Origin: Leptofilum sp050292445
GTDB lineage: Bacteria > Chloroflexota > Anaerolineae > Promineifilales > Promineifilaceae
NCBI GenBank assembly: GCA_050292445.1
Contig: JBNKLQ010000117.1
Location: forward strand, 1 to 17,692
DNA: 17,692 nt
Reading direction: 5' to 3'
In this document: piece after piece, positions 1-8,001 of the stretch
How positions within the stretch are numbered: the stretch's first letter is position 1
Layout of the letters: each line of letters opens with the position of its first letter
The notes under the pieces: generated by a model
The model's database searches: none
What the model was told of the DNA's origin: nothing
The model's input: only the letters and a program-made list of their open reading frames with translations
Translations under genes and position numbers: made by a program

Positions 1-1572
1 GAGTTCGGGTACCAGCCCCTGCCTGGACTGGACGAGCACCTGGTCATGGTGATGGAGCGCAATCCAGATGAGGGGCAGGCGGCCCTGGAGTACCTGGCCA
101 CCAGCCGGCAGCGTTGGGCAGCCCAGGCGGCCCAAATCGAGCTGGATGCCCGCCAGTTGGAATTGTGTGAAACGGCCGTGCAAATCGCCGAGGTGCATCC
201 TGGTTTGGCAGCCGGGGATTTAGTCGGCCCAGCCAGCGCCCTGCTGCGCAGCTTCAGCCGCATCAGCACCGATGTGGCTGCGGCCTTGCAGCAAGAAAGC
301 GCCTACAACCAGCGGCTGGCCTTGCACGCTGTAGAAGATCGCCTGGATGGCCTACTTCGGGAGTTAACTCGAAGCAACGAACCATACGCCGCCCGCTTTC
401 GCCCCATCGCCGCCAGTTGGCGGCACATCGTTGGTGAAAAAGGGGCGCGGCTGGCCGAAGAAGCCGAACTGCGCCAGGAGATCGACAGTCCGTACATCAT
501 CGGCGTGCCGCTAACGGAAAAGCAAGCCATTTTTATTGGGCGGCAGGACGTAAGCAGCCGCATTGAACAGCTGCTGCTAGATCGCCGCCAGCCACCGCTG
601 CTGCTTTACGGCCAGCGGCGCGTGGGCAAAACGTCGCTGCTAAACAATTTGGGACGGCTGCTGCCCAGCAGCATCGTGCCCCTGTTTGTCGATTTGCAAG
701 GTCCGGCCTCCCGGGCGCAGGACGAGGCGGGCTTTTTGTACAACGTGGCCCGCAGCATGGTCCAGTCGGCCAAACGGCAGCGGGGCGTGTCCCTGCCACC
801 CCTCAGCCGCGAGCAACTGCACGATGACCCATTTACTCGCTTTGACGAATGGCTAGACGAGGTAGAGGCGGCGCTCGGTGGTCACCTGGCGCTGCTCATG
901 CTGGACGAGTTTGAAGCGTTGGAGCGGGTGCTGGCCCGGCAGCGTTTTGATGAAGAAATTGTGCTGGGGATGCTGCGCCATCTTATCCAGCATCGGCCTA
1001 AATTTAAGGTGCTGCTTTCCGGTTCACACACGCTGGCAGAATTTTCGCGCTGGTCCAGCTATTTGATCAACGTGCAGGTGGTGCACATTGGCACTTTGCA
1101 CCCGGACGAGGCGCGGCAGCTGGTGGAAGCACCCGTCAAGAATTTTGCCCTGCGCTACGAACCGGCCGCCAGCCAGCGGGTGCTGGACCTGACGCGGGGG
1201 CATCCGTTCCTGGTGCAGCTCCTCTGTGCCGAGATTGTGGCCTTGAAAAACGAGCAGCCCCCGGCGCAGCGCAGGTTGGCAACGGTGGGGGATGTGGAAA
1301 CGGCCGTACCTGAAGCGCTCATCCACGGCAGCTTTTTCTTCGCCGACATGCGCAACCAGACGGACGAGGTGGGGGGGCAGGTGCTGCATCTGCTGGTGCA
1401 AGCGGGTGAAAAGCAGGCGCTTTCGCGTAGCCAATTAGAGAAGGCGATGGATGGCGTGGAGCTCTCCCAAACCCTCACCCAACTCCAGCAGCGCGAACTC
1501 ATCGAGCCGCACAGCGACGGCCTGCGCTTCCAAATTGAGCTAGTGCGCCGTTGGTTTGTGCAGCAGGGGTGA
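1..1572 (+). CDS. P-loop ATPase (AAA_16/STAND-like), 5' end outside window
   Basis: The reading frame is open from base 1, so the ATG at 46 is probably internal and the gene begins upstream. Numbering from base 1, residues 1-165 are mostly charged and helical with no domain I recognise. A P-loop ATPase module follows: the lead-in FIGRQ, Walker A GQRRVGKTS at 204-212 and Walker B LLMLDEFE at about 298-305. A downstream segment reads LLSGSHTL, and the last 80 or so residues look like a winged-helix. This order is typical of AAA_16 or archaeal-type ATPases and STAND-like signalling NTPases, which often carry an effector or sensor domain at the N-terminus. That domain would lie outside the window, so substrate and role cannot be given. 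The gene carries two ACGGCCGT palindromes, each read as Glu-Thr-Ala-Val. It ends 8 bases from the convergent next gene. The ATPase call is secure; the wider role is unknown. Confidence 0.85.
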   Translation, partial: EFGYQPLPGLDEHLVMVMERNPDEGQAALEYLATSRQRWAAQAAQIELDARQLELCETAVQIAEVHPGLAAGDLVGPASALLRSFSRISTDVAAALQQESAYNQRLALHAVEDRLDGLLRELTRSNEPYAARFRPIAASWRHIVGEKGARLAEEAELRQEIDSPYIIGVPLTEKQAIFIGRQDVSSRIEQLLLDRRQPPLLLYGQRRVGKTSLLNNLGRLLPSSIVPLFVDLQGPASRAQDEAGFLYNVARSMVQSAKRQRGVSLPPLSREQLHDDPFTRFDEWLDEVEAALGGHLALLMLDEFEALERVLARQRFDEEIVLGMLRHLIQHRPKFKVLLSGSHTLAEFSRWSSYLINVQVVHIGTLHPDEARQLVEAPVKNFALRYEPAASQRVLDLTRGHPFLVQLLCAEIVALKNEQPPAQRRLATVGDVETAVPEALIHGSFFFADMRNQTDEVGGQVLHLLVQAGEKQALSRSQLEKAMDGVELSQTLTQLQQRELIEPHSDGLRFQIELVRRWFVQQG

Positions 1573-1580
1573 GAGAAGAT

Positions 1581-2648
1581 TTATTCATCTGGCAAATATC
1601 TGAAAGCGAATAGGCGTCGGCTATCGCCAAAATACACAAAAACATTGTTGTCATTGGCAGCAACGTAAAAGCCTCGCTCATCTTGAGGTTCAAGATTCTC
1701 AGAAGTGAATTCAACCTTACCCAAAACAGCTCCTGTTTGAAGGTCCAAAGCCATAAGTTCAGCGGCAGATGTTAAATAATATGCGCGAGTATGGTCAATA
1801 GCGACATTGCTGATAACATTTTCGCTCGTTTCCCAAAGCAAGTCGCTTGTTTGTAAGTTGAAAACCCGAACTTTGCCGATATTTTTCCTTGATTGAGCAG
1901 TTCTAAAAACAACAATGTCATTCAATAGTATGGGCGGCTGATAAATTTCAGGCGTAAGCTTTGCCCAAAACTCAAGGGTAGACAAGCTGCTTTGTGGATT
2001 GATAGACGCATACCAATAAGCGTAATAGCCTAATGAACTTAAGGGATATTCCCACTCAACTTCACGTGGTTCGCTCAATATTTCTCCCGTGGAGGCATTA
2101 AGTAAAAAAAATTCAGTCGTGCTCACTCCTATTATTTTGTTAGCGATCAAAGATCCGATCTGGCTTCCACTGGCAATTGGGATGGTTTGCATCCAGTCAA
2201 CGATATTTGTGTCAATATTGTAAGCTACCACGTTGGATGGGGCATTCCGATGCCCATCGTAACCCAAATAAACATGAGAATTGTCATAGGCAATGTAATT
2301 TACGCCAGTATTAGTGGGCACGGAAATACCAGAAGCCGATTTCGAAATTATTTCTCCATCGGTTGTAGAAAAACGCACCAGGTTATTGTTACCACAACGA
2401 CCTTGAGTTCCGTACATGAACAACCTTTCGTTATAGGCAACCAAATTGACGCCGTTTTGAGTTCTAGATATGTAAATGTCGTCCAGAAACCATGCTGGTT
2501 CGAAATTAGATAATGTTTGATAGGTACGGGATGATGAAGCTTTTGTCTTCCCACAATTCAGACTGGTCAATATAGTTTGCGTACAGAAAATTATGGCAAG
2601 GACGGGTATTCCAATAATGAGTGTTAAACGTCTTGTTTTTTTGTTCAT
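1581..2648 (-). CDS. membrane-anchored PQQ-like beta-propeller protein
   Basis: A 355-residue protein with an N-terminal membrane segment (about residues 9-30) and an exported body. The body repeats short units in which an aromatic or hydrophobic strand is followed by D/N-x-x-T-G or a similar turn: FSTTDGEI, AYNIDTNIVDW, LLNASTGEIL, FNLQTSDLLWE, ALDLQTGAVLG. These match the blade pattern of PQQ-like/WD40-like beta-propellers, which mostly act as binding or scaffold domains; no catalytic residues are evident. Cys22 is not in a good lipobox because Phe precedes it, so an uncleaved anchor is more likely than lipidation. The start is supported by GGAG seven bases upstream. The gene is visibly more AT-rich than its neighbours and has no ACGGCCGT copy, so it may have arrived more recently. 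Fold is fairly sure, function unknown. Confidence 0.7.
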   Translation of the reverse strand: MNKKTRRLTLIIGIPVLAIIFCTQTILTSLNCGKTKASSSRTYQTLSNFEPAWFLDDIYISRTQNGVNLVAYNERLFMYGTQGRCGNNNLVRFSTTDGEIISKSASGISVPTNTGVNYIAYDNSHVYLGYDGHRNAPSNVVAYNIDTNIVDWMQTIPIASGSQIGSLIANKIIGVSTTEFFLLNASTGEILSEPREVEWEYPLSSLGYYAYWYASINPQSSLSTLEFWAKLTPEIYQPPILLNDIVVFRTAQSRKNIGKVRVFNLQTSDLLWETSENVISNVAIDHTRAYYLTSAAELMALDLQTGAVLGKVEFTSENLEPQDERGFYVAANDNNVFVYFGDSRRLFAFRYLPDE

Positions 2649-2726
2649 TTCCTCGCTCCGGCACGGTTTTCAGCCAGCACGAAACCATATTCGGTTGCAC
2701 CTTAACCTCTGGTTGCGCTGCCTCTT

Positions 2727-2842
2727 TCTTTTTGCTGAATTTTGGGATTTTAGCATAGGTTGAGTGGAAACGGCCGAAACCTCGGCTGCGGTTCGGACTT
2801 TAGCTGCGTCGCCAATTTCTCTTTGCTGAATTTTTGGGTTTT
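2727..2842. repeat. direct repeat pair, TTTGCTGAATTTTGGG unit
   Basis: Bases 2727-2751 and 2818-2842 share the core TTTGCTGAATTTT followed by GGG and TTTT, differing mainly by one inserted T and a few substitutions. They are spaced 91 bases apart. Together with the 34-base pair around them they indicate that this intergenic region grew by duplication. Confidence 0.5.
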
Positions 2843-2908
2843 GGGTGGGTTGTTTTTCCCAAGGAAGAAGGCGAGGGGGAGAGGGTGGGAAACGGCCGTT
2901 GCCTCTGT

Positions 2909-2932
2909 AGGTCAATTTTGCAAAATTGACCT
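2909..2932. repeat. perfect 24-base palindrome
   Basis: Each half is AGGTCAATTTTG, so all 24 bases are self-complementary with no spacer. There is no T-run after it on either strand, which argues against an ordinary terminator. It could be a dimer-binding operator or the tip of an old mobile repeat. It lies 11 bases beyond the ACGGCCGT copy at 2892. Confidence 0.7.
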
Positions 2933-3116
2933 CTGCTGGCGCGCGGTCTTCAGCTAGCGCGAAACCTTATCTGGCCACGTCGCTGGTTTGCAGGGCAGGG
3001 GAATTAATCGCGAGGGAACGGCCGTAATCCCCACGCGCCAACCATGATTTTAGAAACGGCCGTTTTTGTTGTACCATTCCTCAAATGAAGAAAACATAAC
3101 AGTTGAACAACTTTTA

Positions 3117-3202
3117 GGAACGCAGAGTTTCACAGAGCTAAACGGAGTTTCACAGAGAGTCTCTGCGCAGCTCTGTGCCTTCTCTGTGTCCCTCTGTGTT
3201 CC
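3117..3202. repeat. CAGAG-type imperfect inverted repeat
   Basis: The left arm is built of CGCAGAG, CACAGAG and CGGAG units and the right arm of CTCTGCG, CTCTGTG units. The outer ends GGAA and TTCC pair. The whole folds into a long, bulged hairpin. Similar CAGAG/CTCTG-rich intergenic repeats are scattered in many environmental bacterial genomes. It ends about 30 bases before the E1 start codon, so it would be part of, or just ahead of, that gene's leader. Confidence 0.6.
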
Positions 3203-3232
3203 GCTTTTACGATTCAATTAGGAGAATCCCTC

Positions 3233-5311
3233 TTGAACAAGCTGCATCCCGCATTTGATTGGCACGAAGTCGCCCGCCTGGCATTATCCTCCCGCATTTT
3301 GGACGAATTAGAAGAAAACGAACTGACGCCGCAGGGCTTGGTCACCTACCAATTTTCGGCGCGGGGGCACGAGTTGGGCCAGCTGCTCATCAGCCAGCTG
3401 CTGGACCGGCCACATGACGCCGCCAGTGCCTATTATCGTTCACGGCCGTTTCTGCTTGGCTCTGGTCTCACATTAGTCGAAGCACTCGCTTCCGACATGG
3501 CCCGAGTAGGTAGCCTGAGCGGTGGGCGCGACGTGGGCGTGGTGTTTAGTTTGGTCCGCCGCAAGCGGGCGTTGGTATTACCCATGGCCGGAGATGTAGG
3601 ATCGCAGTACACACCAGCCGTGGGCTGGGCGCAAGCGATCCGTTACCACAAAGAAACATTAAAAACGGCCGATGTCGATGACAGCATTTCGGTGGTGTTT
3701 GGTGGCGATGGCTCTGTAGCGACCAACGGTTTTTGGAGCGCGCTAACGATTGCCACTACGCTGGAGCTGCCGTTGCTGTTTGTGATTGAAGACAACGGCT
3801 ATGCTATCTCCGTCAAAGGACCCGCCCAAACGCCGGGCAGCAACATCGCTGCCAATCTGGCCTCGTTCAAAAATCTGGCCATTTGGGACGGCAGTGGCAC
3901 CAACCCAGCAGAAACGGCCGAATTGGTGCATACGGCCGTACGCGAACTGCGGGCGGGCAATGGGCCGGGGCTGTTGCGGCTGACCATGCCGCGACTGTCT
4001 GGCCATTCCAGCGTAGACAACCAGGCATATAAAGGTGAAAAAGAGCTGGCGGACGAATGGAAGTTGGACCCCATCGCCAAACTACATGATTATTTGGTGC
4101 CAGCCCTGATGCGCGAGAATGAATGGGAAAACTTGAAAAATCAGGCCAAGCGGGACGTGATGAAGGCGCTGGACGAAGCGAAGAAGCAGGCGCACGGTGA
4201 TCCGGCGACGGTGACCAATTTTGTACTGTCAGACCCGGAGCATCCTCAACAAGTGGGTGGTTTGGTAGCGGTGGGGATTGAGCTGCCAAGGGTAACGTCA
4301 GGTCCCAACGGGACGGCCGTTCCCAATCCACCTGATCCACGCCGTATCAACATGATCGAAGCCATCCGGCGCACGCTGGATGTGGAGTTGGCCCTCAACC
4401 CACGACTGCTGGTTTTTGGTGAGGATGTTGGCTTAAAGGGTGGCGTCCATGCCGCTACGCTGGGGCTGCAAACCAAGTATGGCGACGACCGCGTCTTTGA
4501 CACCAGTCTGAACGAAGAGGGCATTATCGGCCGATCCGTGGGGATGGCCTATGCGGGACTGGTACCGGTGCCGGAAATTCAGTTCCGTAAATATGCCGAC
4601 CCGGCGACGGAGCAGATCAACAATTGTGGCTCGGTGCGCTGGCGGACAAACGGCCGTTTTGCGGCCCCCATCGTTGTGCGAATTCCCGGTGGCTACCGCA
4701 AAATTGGCGATCCGTGGCACAGCGTTACCAGCGAGGTGATCTTCGCCCACCAGCCCGGTTGGCTATTTGCCGCTCCCTCCAATGCAGAAGACACCGTGGG
4801 CTTGCTGCGCACGGCGATGCGGGGCAACGATCCGGTCATCTTTTTTGAACATCGCGCCATGTTAGATGCTGCCTGGGCCAGACGGCCGTATCCCGGCGAT
4901 GAGTACATGCTTCCTTTTGGCCAGGCCAAACAAATCACTAATGGCGATGATCTGACAATTGTCACCTGGGGGGCGATGGTAGAGCGCTGCGAGCAGGCCT
5001 CACAGGGCGTCAACGCCAGCATTGAGATACTCGATCTGCGTACGCTGGTACCCTGGGACAAGGCGATGGTCTTGGCCTCTGTGCAAAAAACGTCCCGCTG
5101 CCTGATTGTGCATGAGGATATTGGCCTTGGCGGCTTTGGCGCAGAAATTGCGGCCACCATTGTGGCCGAAGCCTTCCTGGATTTAGATGCACCCGTAGAG
5201 CGCGTCACAGCGCCTTCTGCTCCGGTCCCGTTTAGCACCTCGCTCATGGAAGGCATCGTGCCGACGGTGGATTCGATTCGGAGCAAGATTGAAGATATGC
5301 TGGCTTTTTAG
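3233..5311 (+). CDS. fused 2-oxoacid dehydrogenase E1 (alpha plus beta), TPP-dependent
   Basis: A 692-residue cytosolic protein that joins both E1 subunits of a branched-chain/pyruvate-type 2-oxoacid dehydrogenase. E1 decarboxylates the 2-oxoacid with thiamine diphosphate and passes the acyl group to lipoyl-E2. The alpha half (about 1-330) has the TPP/Mg motif, starting GGDGS (G157, D159) and ending EDNGYAIS (186-193). The beta half starts near 374 (MIEAIRRTL) and holds FDTSLNEEGIIG, where E428 fits the glutamate that activates the cofactor, then PEIQF and the transketolase C-terminal domain. The TTG start at 3233 is chosen because GGAG sits eight bases upstream at 3221-3224. No E2 or E3 gene lies in the window, so its complex is encoded elsewhere. 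Five ACGGCCGT copies fall in all three reading frames. The exact substrate is not fixed by sequence; 2-oxoisovalerate is a fair guess. Confidence 0.9.
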   Translation: MNKLHPAFDWHEVARLALSSRILDELEENELTPQGLVTYQFSARGHELGQLLISQLLDRPHDAASAYYRSRPFLLGSGLTLVEALASDMARVGSLSGGRDVGVVFSLVRRKRALVLPMAGDVGSQYTPAVGWAQAIRYHKETLKTADVDDSISVVFGGDGSVATNGFWSALTIATTLELPLLFVIEDNGYAISVKGPAQTPGSNIAANLASFKNLAIWDGSGTNPAETAELVHTAVRELRAGNGPGLLRLTMPRLSGHSSVDNQAYKGEKELADEWKLDPIAKLHDYLVPALMRENEWENLKNQAKRDVMKALDEAKKQAHGDPATVTNFVLSDPEHPQQVGGLVAVGIELPRVTSGPNGTAVPNPPDPRRINMIEAIRRTLDVELALNPRLLVFGEDVGLKGGVHAATLGLQTKYGDDRVFDTSLNEEGIIGRSVGMAYAGLVPVPEIQFRKYADPATEQINNCGSVRWRTNGRFAAPIVVRIPGGYRKIGDPWHSVTSEVIFAHQPGWLFAAPSNAEDTVGLLRTAMRGNDPVIFFEHRAMLDAAWARRPYPGDEYMLPFGQAKQITNGDDLTIVTWGAMVERCEQASQGVNASIEILDLRTLVPWDKAMVLASVQKTSRCLIVHEDIGLGGFGAEIAATIVAEAFLDLDAPVERVTAPSAPVPFSTSLMEGIVPTVDSIRSKIEDMLAF

Positions 5312-5373
5312 CCTGCAAAGTCTATTCTTCACGGTCCCTTTTTCGGGAGAACTTCAAATTGGTAACATTGTGG

Positions 5374-7833
5374 TTATTCAGACAATAATTGGAGTCCTTC
5401 TACTGCGGGCATAAAAACAATGTCGTGCATGGCATCTGCGGCAAAGTCATCTGCCATTGCCTGGAGCAGCACCATGTAAGCCACGTTATTCAGCTCAGCC
5501 TGGGCAATTTCCACAATGACGGTACGGCCGTCTGGCACCGCTACTTCAATGTGATATACATCCCAGGCGAATCCGTTTGCTTCCATTCTCACCGCTTCCG
5601 GTAGCTCGGTCAATCCCAACTGGGGCAATAACAATCCGTTGAGATCATCAACTGACATCGTCGGGTAGGATTTTTGAATAATCGTCGTTACATCCTCGGT
5701 TGTTTGGCCGCGCTGGAACGTGCCAGGCGCGGCTTCGGTCCAACCCTGGGGCACAATGCCTCTGATGTTGAAGGTTGGGCTGCTGTATGAGATGAGCGTC
5801 AAGCTACCTGCCGCACTCGTGTTGAGAGCTGCTTCACCTAAGGCAAAGGATTCTATAGCGGGCATTTGCACATTGGCTACCATTTCTTCGCGCTGTTCCA
5901 CGAGCATGACAACAGCAACGTCGTAAACGGTGCCATCTTCAGCCACGGTAAGGGCATCTACACCATTCGCATCCGGGTTGGACGGTTGAAACTCGTAGAA
6001 TGTCCAGATACGGCCGTTTACCTCAATCTCATCCAACGGCCCGGTTAACTCATTGTTTTCAACAAACGTTTCCACATCAGAATTCAACGAAATGATAGTC
6101 AGCACTTGCCTATAATCCGGCGAGGCAAAAACACCCGGTTCGACCTGGGTCCAGCCCTGCGGAACCTGTAAACTAACGTCAAGTTCCTCAAGGTAAACCG
6201 GCTCACGTGCCGTCAAATCATAATCCGTAGGCACCACAAACGAAATAGCCGAATCCGTCATACAGCTTGCATCCGGTGATTTGTCAGGGTTGGCTAAAAA
6301 GTCCGCCACCATACTCCGCGCACAGCTACTACCGCCGACCGGATTATGTCCCACCCCAGCGAATTCAAAGACGTAGCTATTGGGCAAATGGGCGGCAGCC
6401 AATTCTGCATATTCGGGTGGCGTAACGGGGTCAAACTCACCAGAAAGCACCAATGTTGGAATATCACTGACGACGGGTTCTTTTACCCACGAGTCTGCCT
6501 CTACTACCGGCCACTCAGCGCAAATGGCAAAAATGCCGTAGTTGCGGATGTCATCAATATTGGCATTTCCGGCAAGCTGTGGGGGCAGTTCAGCCAAATT
6601 ATCCATGATATCCTCTGGTGTTTTTCCAATCAGATCATCTGTACAAATAACGGAAATTTCCATGCCTGTACTCAAACGGTCAAAGAGGGCTAAACGTGCC
6701 CCGGCCAGCCGTGTCATCAACTCATAATCGCCATTGGCAACGTCATAGATGGCTTGTGGCAGCAAAGGAATGGCCATTGTGTCATATAGATAGGTCCGCA
6801 GATTTTGCACGACAAGGTCTCCGGTCAACAAAGCCTCGTAGCTGCTGCCATCAACCGGATTGGTCAATGTGACCGGCTGGGGGTTGGTATTTAATTGATC
6901 AACCAGACTAAACAGCACATCTTCAAGATCAGGATAGGCCGCCGCGCAGGTTTCATTTGCAGTACATGCTTCCAGCAGGTGCATAATCGACGCTGAACTG
7001 GTGGTCGCCACATCGACAAAGAGGCTGATCTCCAGCGGGTAAACCGAGTCAATAATCACGCTGCGAATGGTGTCAGGATGGTCGCGCATCACAACTTGGG
7101 CCAAATGTGATCCATATGAGCCACCATAAAGATTGACTTCTTCATAGCCCAAGGCCAGGCGAATGGCTTCAACATCAGCACTGTTCTGCCACGAGTTGTA
7201 AGCTGCCAGGTTGTGGCCTTCAGCTACAAGCCGATCGCGGCAGGCCATAAGCGCATGATAGGTATTTTGCGATTGGTCGCTGGGATTTGCTTCATCCAAA
7301 TTATCGAACAGAGCATTTGCAAATTCGGGACAGTTGAGTGATGGTTCGGATAGGCCAACGCCGCGCTGATCAAAAAGAATAAGATCGCGCTGGGGATGAA
7401 GTGGTTCCAGAATTTGAGCAATGGCTACGGTGTCTTGCAACGTTTTTTGCCCAGGCCCTCCAGACAGCACCAGCACCGGATCGGGTTGGTGATCATCACT
7501 TTGGTCTTTGATGATGGCTACAGCAATGTGGATGGTCGGGCCGTTGGGTTGTTGATGGTCTTCGGGCACGGTGACGGTACCACACACAACTTTGCCTTCA
7601 GGTACGCCATCCGGCACGGTAAATGGACAATCTGTCGCGGTGAAGGTGGGGATGAAGGGAATTGGTGTGGGAACGGCCGTATTCACAGGTGGTTCCGTTG
7701 GTGTAGGAACGGCCGTTTCTGCCCCAGTGCCAGGAGTGGGATTCTCAGCAATCGTTTCTGGCAGCGATTCATTTTGTTTACAACTCATCAGTACAAAAAT
7801 GAGAAGCCCTAAAAGTAGTAGTCTCGTTTTCAT
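5374..7833 (-). CDS. TAP-like alpha/beta-hydrolase lipoprotein with duplicated C-terminal domain
   Basis: An 819-residue exported hydrolase. The signal peptide ends in the lipobox LMSC (Cys18), followed by a Thr/Pro-rich spacer (about 30-65). The catalytic fold runs from 75 to 525: oxyanion SGGPG (124-128), FDQRGVGLSEP (154-164), nucleophile elbow GGSYG with Ser239, acid Asp468 in SGEFDPVTPP and His496 in GVGHNP. The TAP-like C-terminal lid ends at paired cysteines 504 and 524. This is the layout of S33-type proline iminopeptidases and tripeptidyl aminopeptidases, so removal of N-terminal residues from peptides outside the membrane is likely. Residues 546-812 add two copies of an unrecognised domain, each starting with VPQGWT (557, 694) followed by PG-x-F and with an NG-x-x-W strand later. 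AGGAG eight bases before the ATG (on the plus strand at 7842-7846) supports the start. It is divergent from the regulator at 8002. Confidence 0.88.
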   Translation of the reverse strand: MKTRLLLLGLLIFVLMSCKQNESLPETIAENPTPGTGAETAVPTPTEPPVNTAVPTPIPFIPTFTATDCPFTVPDGVPEGKVVCGTVTVPEDHQQPNGPTIHIAVAIIKDQSDDHQPDPVLVLSGGPGQKTLQDTVAIAQILEPLHPQRDLILFDQRGVGLSEPSLNCPEFANALFDNLDEANPSDQSQNTYHALMACRDRLVAEGHNLAAYNSWQNSADVEAIRLALGYEEVNLYGGSYGSHLAQVVMRDHPDTIRSVIIDSVYPLEISLFVDVATTSSASIMHLLEACTANETCAAAYPDLEDVLFSLVDQLNTNPQPVTLTNPVDGSSYEALLTGDLVVQNLRTYLYDTMAIPLLPQAIYDVANGDYELMTRLAGARLALFDRLSTGMEISVICTDDLIGKTPEDIMDNLAELPPQLAGNANIDDIRNYGIFAICAEWPVVEADSWVKEPVVSDIPTLVLSGEFDPVTPPEYAELAAAHLPNSYVFEFAGVGHNPVGGSSCARSMVADFLANPDKSPDASCMTDSAISFVVPTDYDLTAREPVYLEELDVSLQVPQGWTQVEPGVFASPDYRQVLTIISLNSDVETFVENNELTGPLDEIEVNGRIWTFYEFQPSNPDANGVDALTVAEDGTVYDVAVVMLVEQREEMVANVQMPAIESFALGEAALNTSAAGSLTLISYSSPTFNIRGIVPQGWTEAAPGTFQRGQTTEDVTTIIQKSYPTMSVDDLNGLLLPQLGLTELPEAVRMEANGFAWDVYHIEVAVPDGRTVIVEIAQAELNNVAYMVLLQAMADDFAADAMHDIVFMPAVEGLQLLSE

Positions 7834-7841
7834 CGCAATGA

Positions 7842-7847
7842 CTCCTT
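7842..7847 (-). promoter_or_regulatory. ribosome binding site AAGGAG for the TAP-like hydrolase
   Basis: Read on the minus strand, AAGGAG lies eight bases before the ATG at 7833 and fixes that start. This contrasts with the divergent regulator, which has no leader at all. Confidence 0.75.
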
Positions 7848-7870
7848 TACAATTTTTTGCGTAAGACTAC

Positions 7871-7881
7871 CTACAGTGTAG
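7871..7881. promoter_or_regulatory. small inverted repeat CTACAGTGTAG, possible operator
   Basis: A CTACA/TGTAG inverted repeat around a single base lies in the 168-base divergent promoter region between the hydrolase and the regulator. Its place about 40 bases ahead of the hydrolase start is suitable for an operator, but I see no second copy in the window, so the role is a guess. Confidence 0.3.
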
Positions 7882-7989
7882 AAAAACGGTTGCTCTGCCG
7901 CGACAAAAAATCGCCAAGTGGTGCATTTTGAGGGTTAAATGGATGCTAGAGAGGGATAAACGGCCGTTTTCCCACTCCCACATTTCCCC

Positions 7990-7995
7990 TATAAT
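7990..7995 (+). promoter_or_regulatory. TATAAT -10 box of a leaderless transcript (regulator gene)
   Basis: A perfect TATAAT is followed by only six bases and then the ATG at 8002, so transcription should begin at or next to the A of the start codon. The -35 side is weak (TTTTCC near 7967). An ACGGCCGT palindrome at 7960-7967 abuts this region. There is no Shine-Dalgarno sequence. A second copy of the same arrangement exists at 14587. Confidence 0.75.
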
Positions 7996-8001
7996 AGCCG
8001 C

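Larger units (their letters stand above)
2661..2974. repeat. decayed direct repeat, two 34-base copies
   Basis: Bases 2661-2694 and 2941-2974 align without gaps at 27 of 34 positions. Both carry a CAGC-AGC core followed by CGAAACC. The copies are 280 bases apart in the same orientation, which suggests an old duplication or two members of a small dispersed repeat family. Confidence 0.6.
2649..3232. other. 584-base repeat-rich intergenic region
   Basis: No convincing gene: open frames here are short, low-complexity and without ribosome sites. The stretch holds two families of decayed direct repeats, a perfect 24-base palindrome, three ACGGCCGT copies (2892, 3018, 3056), an ACGGCCGA variant at 2770, and an imperfect inverted repeat of CAGAG units just before the E1 gene. 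Promoters of the two divergent genes should lie here, but I cannot pick a clear -35/-10 pair. Confidence 0.7.

Noticed and set aside
2670..2957. Small genes on either strand in the intergenic region (81 and 65 codons)
   Set aside because: They cover decayed repeats, lack ribosome sites and read as low-complexity peptides.
3117..3202. CRISPR array
   Set aside because: Units are short, uneven and arranged as an inverted repeat without unique spacers of constant length; no cas genes are present.
5312..5373. Terminator between the convergent E1 and hydrolase genes
   Set aside because: Only a weak TCCC/GGGA stem is visible; too short to support a call.
7396..7864. Antisense open frames opposite the TAP-like hydrolase
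   Set aside because: Long antisense frames are expected in GC-rich codons; none has a ribosome site or protein-like composition.
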